Assembly: GCF_033406955.1 (NCBI RefSeq)
Contig: NZ_CP137734.1
Location: 4,216,001-4,280,000, forward strand
Direction of reading: 5' to 3'
Source of the DNA: Streptomyces violaceoruber
GTDB lineage: Bacteria; Actinomycetota; Actinomycetes; Streptomycetales; Streptomycetaceae
Length of the DNA stretch: 64,000 nucleotides
This document shows positions 8,283-16,894 of the stretch, piece by piece. The number at the start of each line of letters is the position of its first letter. Position 1 is the stretch's first letter. The translations under genes and the position numbers were made by a program. The notes under the pieces were generated by a model, which did no database searches, was not told the DNA's origin, and saw only the letters and a program-made list of their open reading frames with translations.

Positions 8283-10982
8283 CTAGCCGTTCGTGCCCCA
8301 GATGGTGTTTCCACGCGTGTTTCCGCCGCCGTCGCCCTCTCCTTCTGTCGCGGTGGCCGAGGGAGAAGGCGATTCACTCCCCTCGGAACCGCCCGGCCCA
8401 TTGCCTCCGTTGGCGTTGCCGCCGTTGTTCCCGTTGCCGCAGTTGATGTCCCAGAAATCGCAGGACTCGGTCGGCGCGGGAGGCGAGGGGCTGGTCTGCG
8501 TGTCGCTGGGCGACGGGGACGGCGACGGGCTGACTTCCTCGGTCTCGGAAGCGGACGGAGAGGGGGAGGGAGTCGGAGTCGGCGACGGGGCGTCGTTGAT
8601 GACCTCACCGATGGGCTCCGGCTTCGGGAACTTCTCCACCTTCATGCCCTTGACCGCATCGGACATGTAGTCCTGCCAGATCGTGGACGGGAAGGAGGCA
8701 CCGTGGATCTTCTTCTCGCCACCGGTCCCGAACATCTCCAGGAACGTTCGGTCCTTGATGGACTCGTCGTCCGGGTAGCGGTACATGCTGATCGCCGTCG
8801 ACAGCTGCGGGGTGTAGCCGACGAACCAGGCGGACTTGTTGCCGTCGGTGGTACCGGTCTTGCCGGCCACCTCACGGCCGGGCAACTGGGCGTTGGAGCC
8901 CGTTCCCTTCTCGACGACGGTCTTCAGGACGTCCGTCACGTTGTCCGCGACCTTGGCCGTGTACGCCTGCTTCTCCTCGACCTTGTGCGTGTAGAGCGTG
9001 CCGTCCTTGTTCGTCACCTTCGTGACGGAGTACGGCTCGCGCTGCTTGCCGCTGTCGGCGAAGGTGGCGTACGCGCCCGCCATGCGGATGGCGCTGGGGT
9101 CCGAGACACCGATGGAGAAGGACGGGTAGCCGGCGCCGGCCAGGCTGTCCTCCAGGAGTCCCGCGTCTTCGGCGGACTCCTTCACCTTGTCCAGACCGAC
9201 GTCCATGCCGAGCTGCACGAAGGCGGAGTTCACCGACTCCCGCATCGCCTCACGAAGGTCGATCATGTAGTCCGGCGGGTCACCGACGTTGTCCTGACCG
9301 TCGTTCTCCTGACGCCACTGCTCCCCCTTCTCGTTCTCCCAGATCGACCCGTCATAGTTATTGATCTTCAGGTCGTTCTTGCCGCTGTAGAGGCTCTTGG
9401 GGGAGACGACGGTGCGCTCGTCCTGGGCCTGGACCGGGCCGAGGTCCGGGTCGCGCACGCCCCACTTCATCGCGGCCGCGAGCACGAACGGCTTGAACGT
9501 CGAACCGACCTGGGCACCGGTCACGTCGGCGTTGTTGGTGAAGTGCTTGGTGGCGTCCTGGCCACCGTAGATGGCCTTGATGGCCCCGGTCCTGGTGTCG
9601 ATGGACGCCCCGCCGAACTGGACGTGCGTGTCCTTCTCGGGCCGCTTCTTGGGGTCGATCTTCTCCTTGTAGACCTTCTGGACCGCCTTCTCCATCTCGT
9701 CGACCTTCTTCTTGTCGAAGGTCGTGTAGATCGAGTAGCCGCCCTTCTCCAGCTGCTGCTCCGTCACCGCGCCGCTCCTGACCACGGAGGCCTTGGCGAG
9801 CCTGACGAGGTAGCCGATCTGGCCGCCCAGCTTCGCGTTCGACTGCGGGTTCTGCGTGGTGGGGAGCTCGGTGTACTTGGCCCGATCCGCCTGGCTCAGA
9901 TGCCCGTACTCCACCATCTTGTCGAGGGTGTCCTGCATCTGGGACTGGGCCCGCTTCTTGTTGGCGTCGGGCGTGGCCGCCGGGTCGATCGCGATCGAGC
10001 CCGCCGGGTCGTAGTAGGTGGCGCCCTTGAGCACCGCCGACAGGAAGGCGCACTGTCCCGGGTTGAGGTCGACGGCGTCGACGTTGAAGTACGCCCGGGC
10101 GGCCGCCTGGATGCCGTAGGCACCGCGGCCGTAGTAGGCGGAGTTGAGGTAGCCCTCGAGGATCTTGTCCTTCGGCTCCTCGGCTCCGACCTTGATCGAG
10201 ACGAAGATCTCCTTGACCTTGCGGGAGATCGTCTGCGACTGGTCGTTCAGCATCGCGTTCTTGACGTACTGCTGGGTGATGGTGGAGCCACCCTGGGTGT
10301 CCCCGCCCTTGGCCATGTTGAACACGGCGCGGGCGATGCCCTTGGGATCGATGCCGCTGTCGGAGTAGAACGTCTTGTTCTCCTGCGAGATGACGGCATA
10401 GCGCATCGCCTTGGGAATCTGCGAGAGATTGACGCTCTGGCGGTTGCGGTCACCGCCCGTGGCCACCATCTGGGTGTTGTCGGCCCAGTAGTAGACGTTG
10501 TTCTGCGCGGTGGCACTCTCGTCGATGACGGGAACGCTCACCATGGCGTACGCGATGCCGGCGGCGCCGACCAGGCAGCCGAAGAACGCGATGCACAGCC
10601 CGGAGACGAGCCTCCAGGAGGGCACCCAGCGCTGCCACCCGTCCTTGTTGTGGCGCGGGTAGTCGATCATGCGCTTCTTGCCGGGCGCCGCGGCCCGGCC
10701 CCGCCCGGGCCCCGCCGGACCGCCGGGCGCCCCTCGCCGGCCGCCGCGGCCCGGCTCGGCCGCTCTGCGACGGCCGCCCCCGTTCCGCTGTGCCGCGCGC
10801 CGGGCCTCGGCGCGGCTCCCGTACGCACTCTCCTCGTTCTCCGGACCGTACGAGCCGGACGGAGACCCTGTGGCGCCTCGCGGTGCCGCACGGCGGCCGG
10901 AGGACGAACCGGACTGACCGCGTCGGGCCGCGGCACGTCCGCCTCCCTGCGGCGGCGGCGGTTTGCGACGGTGCTCGCTCAT
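8283..10982 (-). CDS. Class A penicillin-binding protein (transglycosylase/transpeptidase)
   Basis: A bifunctional enzyme that polymerises and crosslinks peptidoglycan outside the membrane. The 899-residue protein has a basic, Gly/Arg-rich cytoplasmic tail (1-110), a transmembrane segment near 125-148, a GT51 transglycosylase domain (about 160-350) and a transpeptidase domain (about 450-760). Transpeptidase motifs are S494-T-F-K, S583-V-N and K708-T-G. The GT51 motif reads ENKTFYSD around E201 instead of the usual EDxxFxxH; the following GGSTITQQ is normal. The C-terminus (about 770-899) is a Ser/Pro/Gly-rich tail with two cysteines. ATG 10982 follows GAGGAG; the earlier in-frame start lacks an RBS. 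Confidence 0.93.
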   Translation of the reverse strand: MSEHRRKPPPPQGGGRAAARRGQSGSSSGRRAAPRGATGSPSGSYGPENEESAYGSRAEARRAAQRNGGGRRRAAEPGRGGRRGAPGGPAGPGRGRAAAPGKKRMIDYPRHNKDGWQRWVPSWRLVSGLCIAFFGCLVGAAGIAYAMVSVPVIDESATAQNNVYYWADNTQMVATGGDRNRQSVNLSQIPKAMRYAVISQENKTFYSDSGIDPKGIARAVFNMAKGGDTQGGSTITQQYVKNAMLNDQSQTISRKVKEIFVSIKVGAEEPKDKILEGYLNSAYYGRGAYGIQAAARAYFNVDAVDLNPGQCAFLSAVLKGATYYDPAGSIAIDPAATPDANKKRAQSQMQDTLDKMVEYGHLSQADRAKYTELPTTQNPQSNAKLGGQIGYLVRLAKASVVRSGAVTEQQLEKGGYSIYTTFDKKKVDEMEKAVQKVYKEKIDPKKRPEKDTHVQFGGASIDTRTGAIKAIYGGQDATKHFTNNADVTGAQVGSTFKPFVLAAAMKWGVRDPDLGPVQAQDERTVVSPKSLYSGKNDLKINNYDGSIWENEKGEQWRQENDGQDNVGDPPDYMIDLREAMRESVNSAFVQLGMDVGLDKVKESAEDAGLLEDSLAGAGYPSFSIGVSDPSAIRMAGAYATFADSGKQREPYSVTKVTNKDGTLYTHKVEEKQAYTAKVADNVTDVLKTVVEKGTGSNAQLPGREVAGKTGTTDGNKSAWFVGYTPQLSTAISMYRYPDDESIKDRTFLEMFGTGGEKKIHGASFPSTIWQDYMSDAVKGMKVEKFPKPEPIGEVINDAPSPTPTPSPSPSASETEEVSPSPSPSPSDTQTSPSPPAPTESCDFWDINCGNGNNGGNANGGNGPGGSEGSESPSPSATATEGEGDGGGNTRGNTIWGTNG

Positions 10983-11334
10983 CGAACGACTACTCCTCGG
11001 GCAGGCGCACCTTTGCGCGCCTGGTAAAGGCGGCTGGTTTCCGGTCCCCCCGAAGTACGGATGCGGCCCCTTCCGCATTCACCCGTACTGCACCGGGGAC
11101 AGGGACGCCCCCAGACGTCACTCGGTTCCCGGTGGTTTGCATGGCGCACACACTACGCACCGTCAAAACCCCCGCGGCCCGAAGTTCACCTCAAATCAGG
11201 CAACTTGCTCGCGATGAAACCCTGATGTGACCCCGTTCACCAGTTCCCCTCTTGTCGCACGCAGAAGCTCGTTCTATCGTGCTGATGTATCGACTCGATA
11301 CATCAGCACGGCATAAGGGCGAGAGGAGGCGACG
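10983..11334. promoter_or_regulatory. Divergent spacer between the PBP and PadR genes
   Basis: These 352 bases hold the promoters of the PBP gene (minus) and the padR gene (plus). Apart from the palindrome at 11278-11310 I see no clear promoter hexamers, no hairpin and no further ORF with an RBS. Confidence 0.5.
11278..11310. promoter_or_regulatory. 33-bp perfect palindrome, probable PadR operator
   Basis: Two 16-base arms (11278-11293 and 11295-11310) around a single C are perfectly complementary. The inner part holds ATGTATC and GATACAT, the ATGT/ACAT pattern known for PadR-family operators. It ends 24 bases before the padR start codon. Seen: the palindrome. Inferred: autoregulation by the adjacent PadR protein. 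Confidence 0.7.
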
Positions 11335-12012
11335 ATGAGCCGGAGATCCGGCATCCTCGAGTTCGCCGTACTCGGCCTGCTCCGCGAGTCCCCGATGCAC
11401 GGCTACGAGCTGCGTAAACGGCTCAACACGTCACTGGGTGTGTTCCGGGCGTTCAGCTACGGAACGCTCTATCCCTGCCTCAAGACGCTGGTCGCCAACG
11501 GCTGGTTGATCGAGGAACCGGGGAACGTCGGCGAGGCCGCCGCTTCCCTCACGGGACGCCGCGCCAAGATCGTCTACCGGTTGACGGCCGACGGTAAGGA
11601 ACATTTCGAGCAGCTCCTCTCCCAGGCCGGCCCGGACGCGTACGACGACGAGACCTTCGCCGCCCGCTTCGCGTTCTTCGGGCAGACGTCGCGAGACGTA
11701 CGCATGCGCGTGCTCGAGGGTCGGCGCAGTCGGCTGGAGGAGCGCCTGGAGAAGATGCGGGCCTCACTGGCCCGCACCCGGGAGCGACTCGACGACTACA
11801 CGCTTGAGCTGCAGCGCCACGGAATGGAGTCCGTGGAGCGCGAAGTGCGCTGGCTGAACGAGCTCATCGAGAGCGAGCGGGCGGGGCGGGACCTCAGAGG
11901 TTCCGCCGCCGAGGGGACCGCTCAACAGGACACGACATCTGGAGCGACGGGCGGCCTGCCCCGGCCGGGAGACGACTCCCGGCCGGATACGCCCGGCGAC
12001 ACCGCCACGTGA
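11335..12012 (+). CDS. PadR-family transcriptional regulator
   Basis: A 225-residue regulator with an N-terminal winged helix: ILEFAVLGLLRESPMHGYE at 6-24 is the classic PadR start, followed by LRKRLNTSLGVFRAFSYGTLY. A C-terminal helical dimerisation region runs to about 180, then a Gly/Thr/Asp-rich tail. GAGAGGAGG precedes the ATG. It lies directly upstream of the inositol-1-phosphate synthase gene on the same strand, and a perfect palindrome sits in front of it. Its likely role is repressor of itself and of ino1. The effector is unknown. Confidence 0.9.
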   Translation: MSRRSGILEFAVLGLLRESPMHGYELRKRLNTSLGVFRAFSYGTLYPCLKTLVANGWLIEEPGNVGEAAASLTGRRAKIVYRLTADGKEHFEQLLSQAGPDAYDDETFAARFAFFGQTSRDVRMRVLEGRRSRLEERLEKMRASLARTRERLDDYTLELQRHGMESVEREVRWLNELIESERAGRDLRGSAAEGTAQQDTTSGATGGLPRPGDDSRPDTPGDTAT

Positions 12013-12056
12013 GCGCCCAGTCAGGGCCTCACTCGTACACACAGGGAGCAACCGGA

Positions 12057-13139
12057 ATGGGTTCGGTTCGCGTAGCCATCGTCGGTGTGGGCAACTGCGC
12101 CGCATCGCTGGTGCAGGGCGTCGAGTACTACAAGGACGCCGACCCGGCGGCCAAGGTCCCCGGCCTGATGCACGTCCAGTTCGGCGACTACCACGTCAGT
12201 GACATCGAGTTCGTCGCCGCCTTCGACGTGGACGCCAAGAAGGTCGGCCTGGATCTCGCGGACGCCATCGGCGCCTCCGAGAACAACACCATCAAGATCT
12301 GCGACGTGCCGAACAGCGGCGTCCAGGTCCAGCGCGGCCACACGCACGACGGTCTCGGCAAGTACTACCGCCAGACCATCGAGGAGTCCGCCGAGGCGCC
12401 GGTCGACATCGTCCAGATCCTCAAGGACAAGCAGGTCGACGTTCTGGTCTGCTACCTGCCCGTCGGTTCCGAGGCCGCGGCGAAGTACTACGCCCAGTGC
12501 GCCATCGACGCCAAGGTCGCCTTCGTCAACGCCCTCCCGGTCTTCATCGCCGGCACCAAGGAGTGGGCGGACAAGTTCACCGAGGCGGGCGTCCCGATCG
12601 TCGGCGACGACATCAAGTCGCAGGTCGGCGCCACCATCACGCACCGCGTCATGGCGAAGCTGTTCGAGGACCGGGGCGTCGTCCTGGACCGCACGATGCA
12701 GCTGAACGTCGGCGGCAACATGGACTTCAAGAACATGCTCGAGCGTGAGCGCCTGGAGTCCAAGAAGATCTCCAAGACGCAGGCCGTCACCTCCCAGATC
12801 CCCGACCGCGACCTGGGTGCGGACAACGTCCACATCGGCCCGTCGGACTACGTCGCCTGGCTGGACGACCGCAAGTGGGCCTACGTCCGCCTCGAGGGCC
12901 GCGCCTTCGGTGACGTCCCGCTGAACCTGGAGTACAAGCTCGAGGTCTGGGACTCCCCGAACTCGGCCGGTGTCATCATCGACGCCCTGCGCGCCGCGAA
13001 GATCGCCAAGGACCGCGGCATCGGCGGCCCGATCCTGTCCGCGTCGAGCTACTTCATGAAGTCCCCGCCGGTCCAGTACTTCGACGACGAGGCCCGCGCC
13101 AACGTCGAGAAGTTCATCGCGGGTGAGGTCGAGCGCTGA
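12057..13139 (+). CDS. ino1: myo-Inositol-1-phosphate synthase
   Basis: The enzyme converts glucose-6-phosphate to inositol-3-phosphate with NAD, feeding mycothiol and phosphatidylinositol synthesis in actinomycetes. The 360-residue protein opens with the dinucleotide motif VAIVGVGNCAASLVQG and contains the actinobacterial-type GDDIKSQVGAT and LNVGGNMDF stretches. The frame reaches back to a GTG overlapping the padR stop, but ATG 12057 is preceded by AGGGAG and matches homologues. It is probably cotranscribed with padR. A strong terminator follows at 13165. Confidence 0.95.
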   Translation: MGSVRVAIVGVGNCAASLVQGVEYYKDADPAAKVPGLMHVQFGDYHVSDIEFVAAFDVDAKKVGLDLADAIGASENNTIKICDVPNSGVQVQRGHTHDGLGKYYRQTIEESAEAPVDIVQILKDKQVDVLVCYLPVGSEAAAKYYAQCAIDAKVAFVNALPVFIAGTKEWADKFTEAGVPIVGDDIKSQVGATITHRVMAKLFEDRGVVLDRTMQLNVGGNMDFKNMLERERLESKKISKTQAVTSQIPDRDLGADNVHIGPSDYVAWLDDRKWAYVRLEGRAFGDVPLNLEYKLEVWDSPNSAGVIIDALRAAKIAKDRGIGGPILSASSYFMKSPPVQYFDDEARANVEKFIAGEVER

Positions 13140-13164
13140 TCAGCCGCTGACCCCGGTCTGTCGA

Positions 13165-13194
13165 GGGTCCCCGGGTCGCATGACCCGGGGACCC
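13165..13194 (+). terminator. Terminator after ino1
   Basis: A perfect 13-bp stem (13165-13177 with 13182-13194) with a GCAT loop, 25 bases after the ino1 stop codon. Confidence 0.8.
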
Positions 13195-13218
13195 TTCCCG
13201 TATGTGAGGCTGTGCCCC

Positions 13219-14496
13219 ATGGCCGTCGTCCGTGACCTGCGCGTCCTGCTGCGCCTGAAGGGGTTCCGGCGCCTGCTCGCCGTTCGCCTGCTCTCCCAGG
13301 GCGCCGACGGCGTCTACCAGGTCGCACTCGCCACCTACGTCGTGTTCTCCCCGGAGAAGCAGACCTCGCCCGCCGCGATCGCCTCCGCGATGGCGGTCCT
13401 GCTGCTCCCGTACTCCCTGGTGGGCCCGTTCGCCGGTGTGCTGCTGGACCGCTGGCGCCGCCGCCAGGTCTTCCTGTACGGCAACCTGCTGCGCGCCGCG
13501 CTGGCCTCGGTGACGGCGGCTTTGATGATCGCCTCCGTCCCCGACTGGCTCTTCTACGTGTCGGCACTCTGCGTCACGGCCGTCAACCGCTTCGTGCTCG
13601 CGGGCCTGTCCGCCGCACTGCCACGGGTGGTCGACGCCGAACGCCTGGTGATCGCCAACTCGCTCTCCCCGACGGCCGGCACCCTGGCCGCCACGGCAGG
13701 CGGCGGCCTCGCCTTCGTCGTACGCCTCGTGGTCTCGGACTCCGACGCCGCCGTGGTGCTGCTCGGCGCCGGCCTCTATCTGTGCGGAGCCCTGGCGTCG
13801 CTGCGGATCGCCGTGGAACTGCTGGGCCCCGACCGGGCACTCGGGCCGCCCAGGCTGACCTCGGCGCTCAACGGCACCGCCCGCGACCTGGTGGCGGGCG
13901 TGCGTCACCTCGCCGCCCCCGCCCGCCGGGAAGCGGCCTGGGCACTCGCGGCCATGACGCTGATGCGGTTCTGCTATGGCGCCCTGCTGGTCATGCTGCT
14001 GATGCTGTGCCGGTACTCCCTGACTTCGGACACGGACGAGGGACTCGCCCTGCTGGGGCTGGCACTGGGGGTCTCCGGGGCGGGCTTCTTCGCGGCGGCG
14101 GTGGTCACCCCCTGGGCGGCGGGACGACTGGGGCCCGGCCGCTGGATGGCCGTGTGCGCGGCGGTCGCCACCGTGCTGGTGCCGGCACTGGGCCTGCCGT
14201 TCGCAGCGGCGCCCCTGCTCGCTGCCGCGTTCGTGCTGGGCCTGACGACACAGGGGGCGAAGATCGCGACCGACACGGTCGTGCAGTCCTCGGTCGACGA
14301 CACCTTCCGGGGCCGGATCTTCTCCGTCTACGACGTGCTGTTCAACGTGGCCTTCGTCGGCGCGGCCGGGGTGGCCGCGCTCATGCTGCCGCCGGACGGC
14401 CGGTCGGTGCCGCTGGTCGTGACGGTCGCCGCGATCTACGGAGTGGTTGCGGCAGCTATGGCCCGGTTTGAGAGCCGGCAAGTGTCACATCAGTGA
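13219..14496 (+). CDS. MFS transporter
   Basis: A 425-residue membrane protein with about 11-12 hydrophobic segments. It has the MFS loop-2/3 region LLDRWRRRQVFLYGN (GxLxDRxxRR pattern) near residue 80. Its resemblance is to macrolide-type exporters such as the enterobactin-exporter/MefA group, but the substrate cannot be told. Start: ATG 13219 (MAVVRDLRVLL) with GAGG 9 bases upstream, rather than earlier in-frame codons that would run through the terminator. The next gene follows after 106 bases. Confidence 0.87.
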   Translation: MAVVRDLRVLLRLKGFRRLLAVRLLSQGADGVYQVALATYVVFSPEKQTSPAAIASAMAVLLLPYSLVGPFAGVLLDRWRRRQVFLYGNLLRAALASVTAALMIASVPDWLFYVSALCVTAVNRFVLAGLSAALPRVVDAERLVIANSLSPTAGTLAATAGGGLAFVVRLVVSDSDAAVVLLGAGLYLCGALASLRIAVELLGPDRALGPPRLTSALNGTARDLVAGVRHLAAPARREAAWALAAMTLMRFCYGALLVMLLMLCRYSLTSDTDEGLALLGLALGVSGAGFFAAAVVTPWAAGRLGPGRWMAVCAAVATVLVPALGLPFAAAPLLAAAFVLGLTTQGAKIATDTVVQSSVDDTFRGRIFSVYDVLFNVAFVGAAGVAALMLPPDGRSVPLVVTVAAIYGVVAAAMARFESRQVSHQ

Positions 14497-14602
14497 CACA
14501 GAGCCCCACCGGACTACAGAGTTGTCAGTGGGACCCGGTAGCTTACGTGCGTCTTATCTCGCGGCATGTCCGCGACACGCACCTATTTCAGGGGGACCCC
14601 CA

Positions 14603-15121
14603 GTGACCACCCAGCCGCCGCCCCAGGGCAACCCGTTCGCGCAGAACCAGCCGCAGGCTCCGCAGCAGCCTCAGGGTCAGAACCCCTACGCCCAGGGGCA
14701 GCCGGGCTTCCCGCAGCAGGCCGGCCAGCCCGGTCAGCCCGGTTTCCCGCAGCAGGGCGCGCCGTACGCCCCGGTGCCGCCGCAGCCGGCCCGCCGCAAG
14801 CCGAGCTTCAAGACGATCAAGAACATCGTCATCGCGGTGGTCGTCGTGGGTGTCGCGGTCGGCGGTTACATCGCCAGCCGGGACGACGCCGACCAGGCCG
14901 GCGTGGGTGACTGCCTGAAGTCCGCGTCGTCGTCCTCGGACCGCATGGAGGTCGTGGACTGCTCCTCCTCGGACGCCGAGGGCAAGGTGCTGTCGAAGGT
15001 GAAGGGCCACTTCACGTCGGTGACCGCCGAGACGGAGTGCCGGAAGGTCGACGGAGCCACCGGCTTCTACGCCGAAACCGGCGACGGTGAAGAGTTCCTG
15101 CTCTGCCTCGGCGAGGCCTGA
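14603..15121 (+). CDS. Membrane-anchored protein with Pro/Gln-rich N-terminus and four-cysteine C-terminal domain
   Basis: This 172-residue protein starts at a GTG behind GGGGGA. Residues 1-65 are a disordered Pro/Gln/Gly repeat with FPQQ and NPFAQ/NPYAQ elements. One transmembrane segment (about 74-92) follows a basic patch, so the C-terminus should be outside. The outer domain (about 95-172) has four cysteines (GDCLK, VDCSSS, TECRK, LLCLG) that could form two disulfides. It resembles conserved LppU-like actinobacterial proteins, but I know no function. It converges on cca. Confidence 0.7.
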   Translation: MTTQPPPQGNPFAQNQPQAPQQPQGQNPYAQGQPGFPQQAGQPGQPGFPQQGAPYAPVPPQPARRKPSFKTIKNIVIAVVVVGVAVGGYIASRDDADQAGVGDCLKSASSSSDRMEVVDCSSSDAEGKVLSKVKGHFTSVTAETECRKVDGATGFYAETGDGEEFLLCLGEA

Positions 15122-15158
15122 GGCACAGACCACTCTCCGTGTTCTGCTTCACGGTCAT

Positions 15159-15172
15159 GTTTCACGTGAAAC
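15159..15172. other. parS: parS centromere site 3
   Basis: A perfect GTTTCACGTGAAAC in the spacer between convergent genes, 18 bases from site 4. Confidence 0.9.
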
Positions 15173-15180
15173 ATGACCCG

Positions 15181-15214
15181 CGGGCGGCACGTTTCACGTG
15201 AAACGTGCCGCCCG
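15181..15214. terminator. parS: 34-bp perfect palindrome combining parS site 4 with a likely terminator
   Basis: The parS core GTTTCACGTGAAAC lies at 15191-15204. Its symmetry continues without a mismatch for ten more bases on each side, giving two 17-base arms. It lies 4 bases past the cca stop and 59 bases past the opposing gene, where a bidirectional terminator is expected. Confidence 0.8.
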
Positions 15215-15217
15215 TTC

Positions 15218-16669
15218 TCATGCGTTGTCCGGGTGCTGAGCCCACCATTCCTTCAGTGCTGCCACCGCCGCGTCGTGCTCCATCGGCCCGTTCTCCAGGC
15301 GAAGCTCCAGCAGGTGCTTGTATGCCTGCCCGACGGCCGGCCCAGGACGAACACCGAGGACCTCCATGATCTGGTTGCCGTCGAGGTCCGGGCGGATCGC
15401 GTCGAGCTCCTCCTGCTCCTGAAGCTGCGCGATCCGATCCTCCAGACCGTCGTACGCACGGGAGAGGGCCGAAGCCTTGCGTTTGTTGCGCGTCGTGCAG
15501 TCCGACCGCGTCAGTTTGTGAAGTCGGTCGAGCAGCGGCCCGGCGTCCCGGACGTAGCGGCGGACCGCGGAGTCCGTCCACTCGCCCGTGCCGTAGCCAT
15601 GGAAGCGCAGATGCAGCTCGACCAGGCGTGAGACGTCCCTCACCAGGTCGTTGGAGTACTTGAGCGCGATCATGCGCTTCTTCGTCATCTTGGCCCCGAC
15701 CACCTCGTGGTGATGGAACGAGACCCTGCCGTCCTTCTCGAAGCGGCGGGTGCGGGGCTTGCCGATGTCGTGCAGCAGGGCGGCCAGACGAAGGGTCAGG
15801 TCCGGTCCTTCGCTCTCCAGGGCCATCGCCTGCTCCAGGACGATGAGGGTGTGGTCGTAGACGTCCTTGTGCCGGTGGTGCTCGTCACGCTCCAGCCGCA
15901 GGGCCGGCAGCTCGGGCAGGACCCGCTCGGCTAGACCCGTCTCCACCAGCAGGCTCAGTCCCTTGCGCGGGTGAGGAGAGAGGATGAGCTTGTTCAGCTC
16001 GTCCCGGACCCGCTCCGCGGAAACGATGTCGATGCGCCCGGCCATGTCGTGCATGGCCTTGACCACCTCCGGCGCCACCTCGAAGTCGAGCTGCGCGGCG
16101 AAGCGCGCGGCCCGCATCATCCTCAGCGGGTCGTCCGAGAAGGAGTCCTCGGGGGTACCCGGAGTGCGCAGCACACGGGCCGCGAGGTCGTCGAGTCCGC
16201 CGTGCGGGTCGATGAACACCTTCTCCGGAAGCGCGACGGCCATCGCGTTCACCGTGAAGTCACGCCGGACGAGATCCTCCTCGATGGAGTCGCCGTAGGA
16301 CACCTCGGGCTTGCGCGAGGTGCGGTCGTACGCCTCCGAGCGGTAGGTGGTCACCTCGATCTGCCAGCCGTCCTTCTGCCCCCCGACCGTGCCGAAGGCG
16401 ATCCCGACCTCCCAGACCGCGTCCGCCCAGGGACGCATGATCTTCAGAACGTCCTGGGGGCGGGCGTCGGTGGTGAAGTCCAGATCGTTGCCGAGCCGCC
16501 CGAGCAGGGCGTCCCGGACCGAGCCGCCGACCAGCGCGAGTGAGAACCCGGCCTCCTGGAAACGGCGGGCGAGATCGTCGGCGACGGGGGCGACCCGCAG
16601 CGGCTCACGCGCCGCGCGGTGCTGCTCCTGGCTCAGGACACTGGGGCTGACTTCGTTGGCGTTCGGCAC
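15218..16669 (-). CDS. cca: CCA tRNA nucleotidyltransferase
   Basis: This enzyme adds or repairs the 3' CCA of tRNAs, which matters here because tRNA-Ala in this window does not encode CCA. The 483-residue protein has the class II nucleotidyltransferase head with LVGGSVRDALLGR near 46-58 and the metal-binding DLDF at 62-65. It then has the RNA-binding region and a C-terminal HD domain (LLHDIGKPRTRR, FHHHEVVGAK). GTG 16669 (PNANE) is chosen from similarity to Streptomyces homologues; no strong RBS is seen, so the start is uncertain by up to 30 codons. Confidence 0.93.
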   Translation of the reverse strand: MPNANEVSPSVLSQEQHRAAREPLRVAPVADDLARRFQEAGFSLALVGGSVRDALLGRLGNDLDFTTDARPQDVLKIMRPWADAVWEVGIAFGTVGGQKDGWQIEVTTYRSEAYDRTSRKPEVSYGDSIEEDLVRRDFTVNAMAVALPEKVFIDPHGGLDDLAARVLRTPGTPEDSFSDDPLRMMRAARFAAQLDFEVAPEVVKAMHDMAGRIDIVSAERVRDELNKLILSPHPRKGLSLLVETGLAERVLPELPALRLERDEHHRHKDVYDHTLIVLEQAMALESEGPDLTLRLAALLHDIGKPRTRRFEKDGRVSFHHHEVVGAKMTKKRMIALKYSNDLVRDVSRLVELHLRFHGYGTGEWTDSAVRRYVRDAGPLLDRLHKLTRSDCTTRNKRKASALSRAYDGLEDRIAQLQEQEELDAIRPDLDGNQIMEVLGVRPGPAVGQAYKHLLELRLENGPMEHDAAVAALKEWWAQHPDNA

Positions 16670-16894
16670 AACAAAACAGGGTACGTGGCCTTGGCGGAGA
16701 CGGGCGCCCCATGGAGCGCGCACCGAATCCCCCGCTTTCGTACCGCTCCCTTTATAGGCGCACATAGGGGGAAGCCCGGCCCTGGCAGCGGATCTTGTGA
16801 CGTAGTCCGCGGCACTTCCCCTCGGCGCACCTCGTTACCATGCGTGGACGCACATTCCGACGACCACTGATCACGACGAGGGACGGGCGAGCGC

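Noticed and set aside
8211..11027. 938-codon plus-strand open frame opposite the PBP gene
   Set aside because: It is a GC-driven shadow of the PBP gene. The product is Arg/Gly/Val/Leu-rich with no motif, and the minus strand codes a clear PBP with all catalytic motifs.
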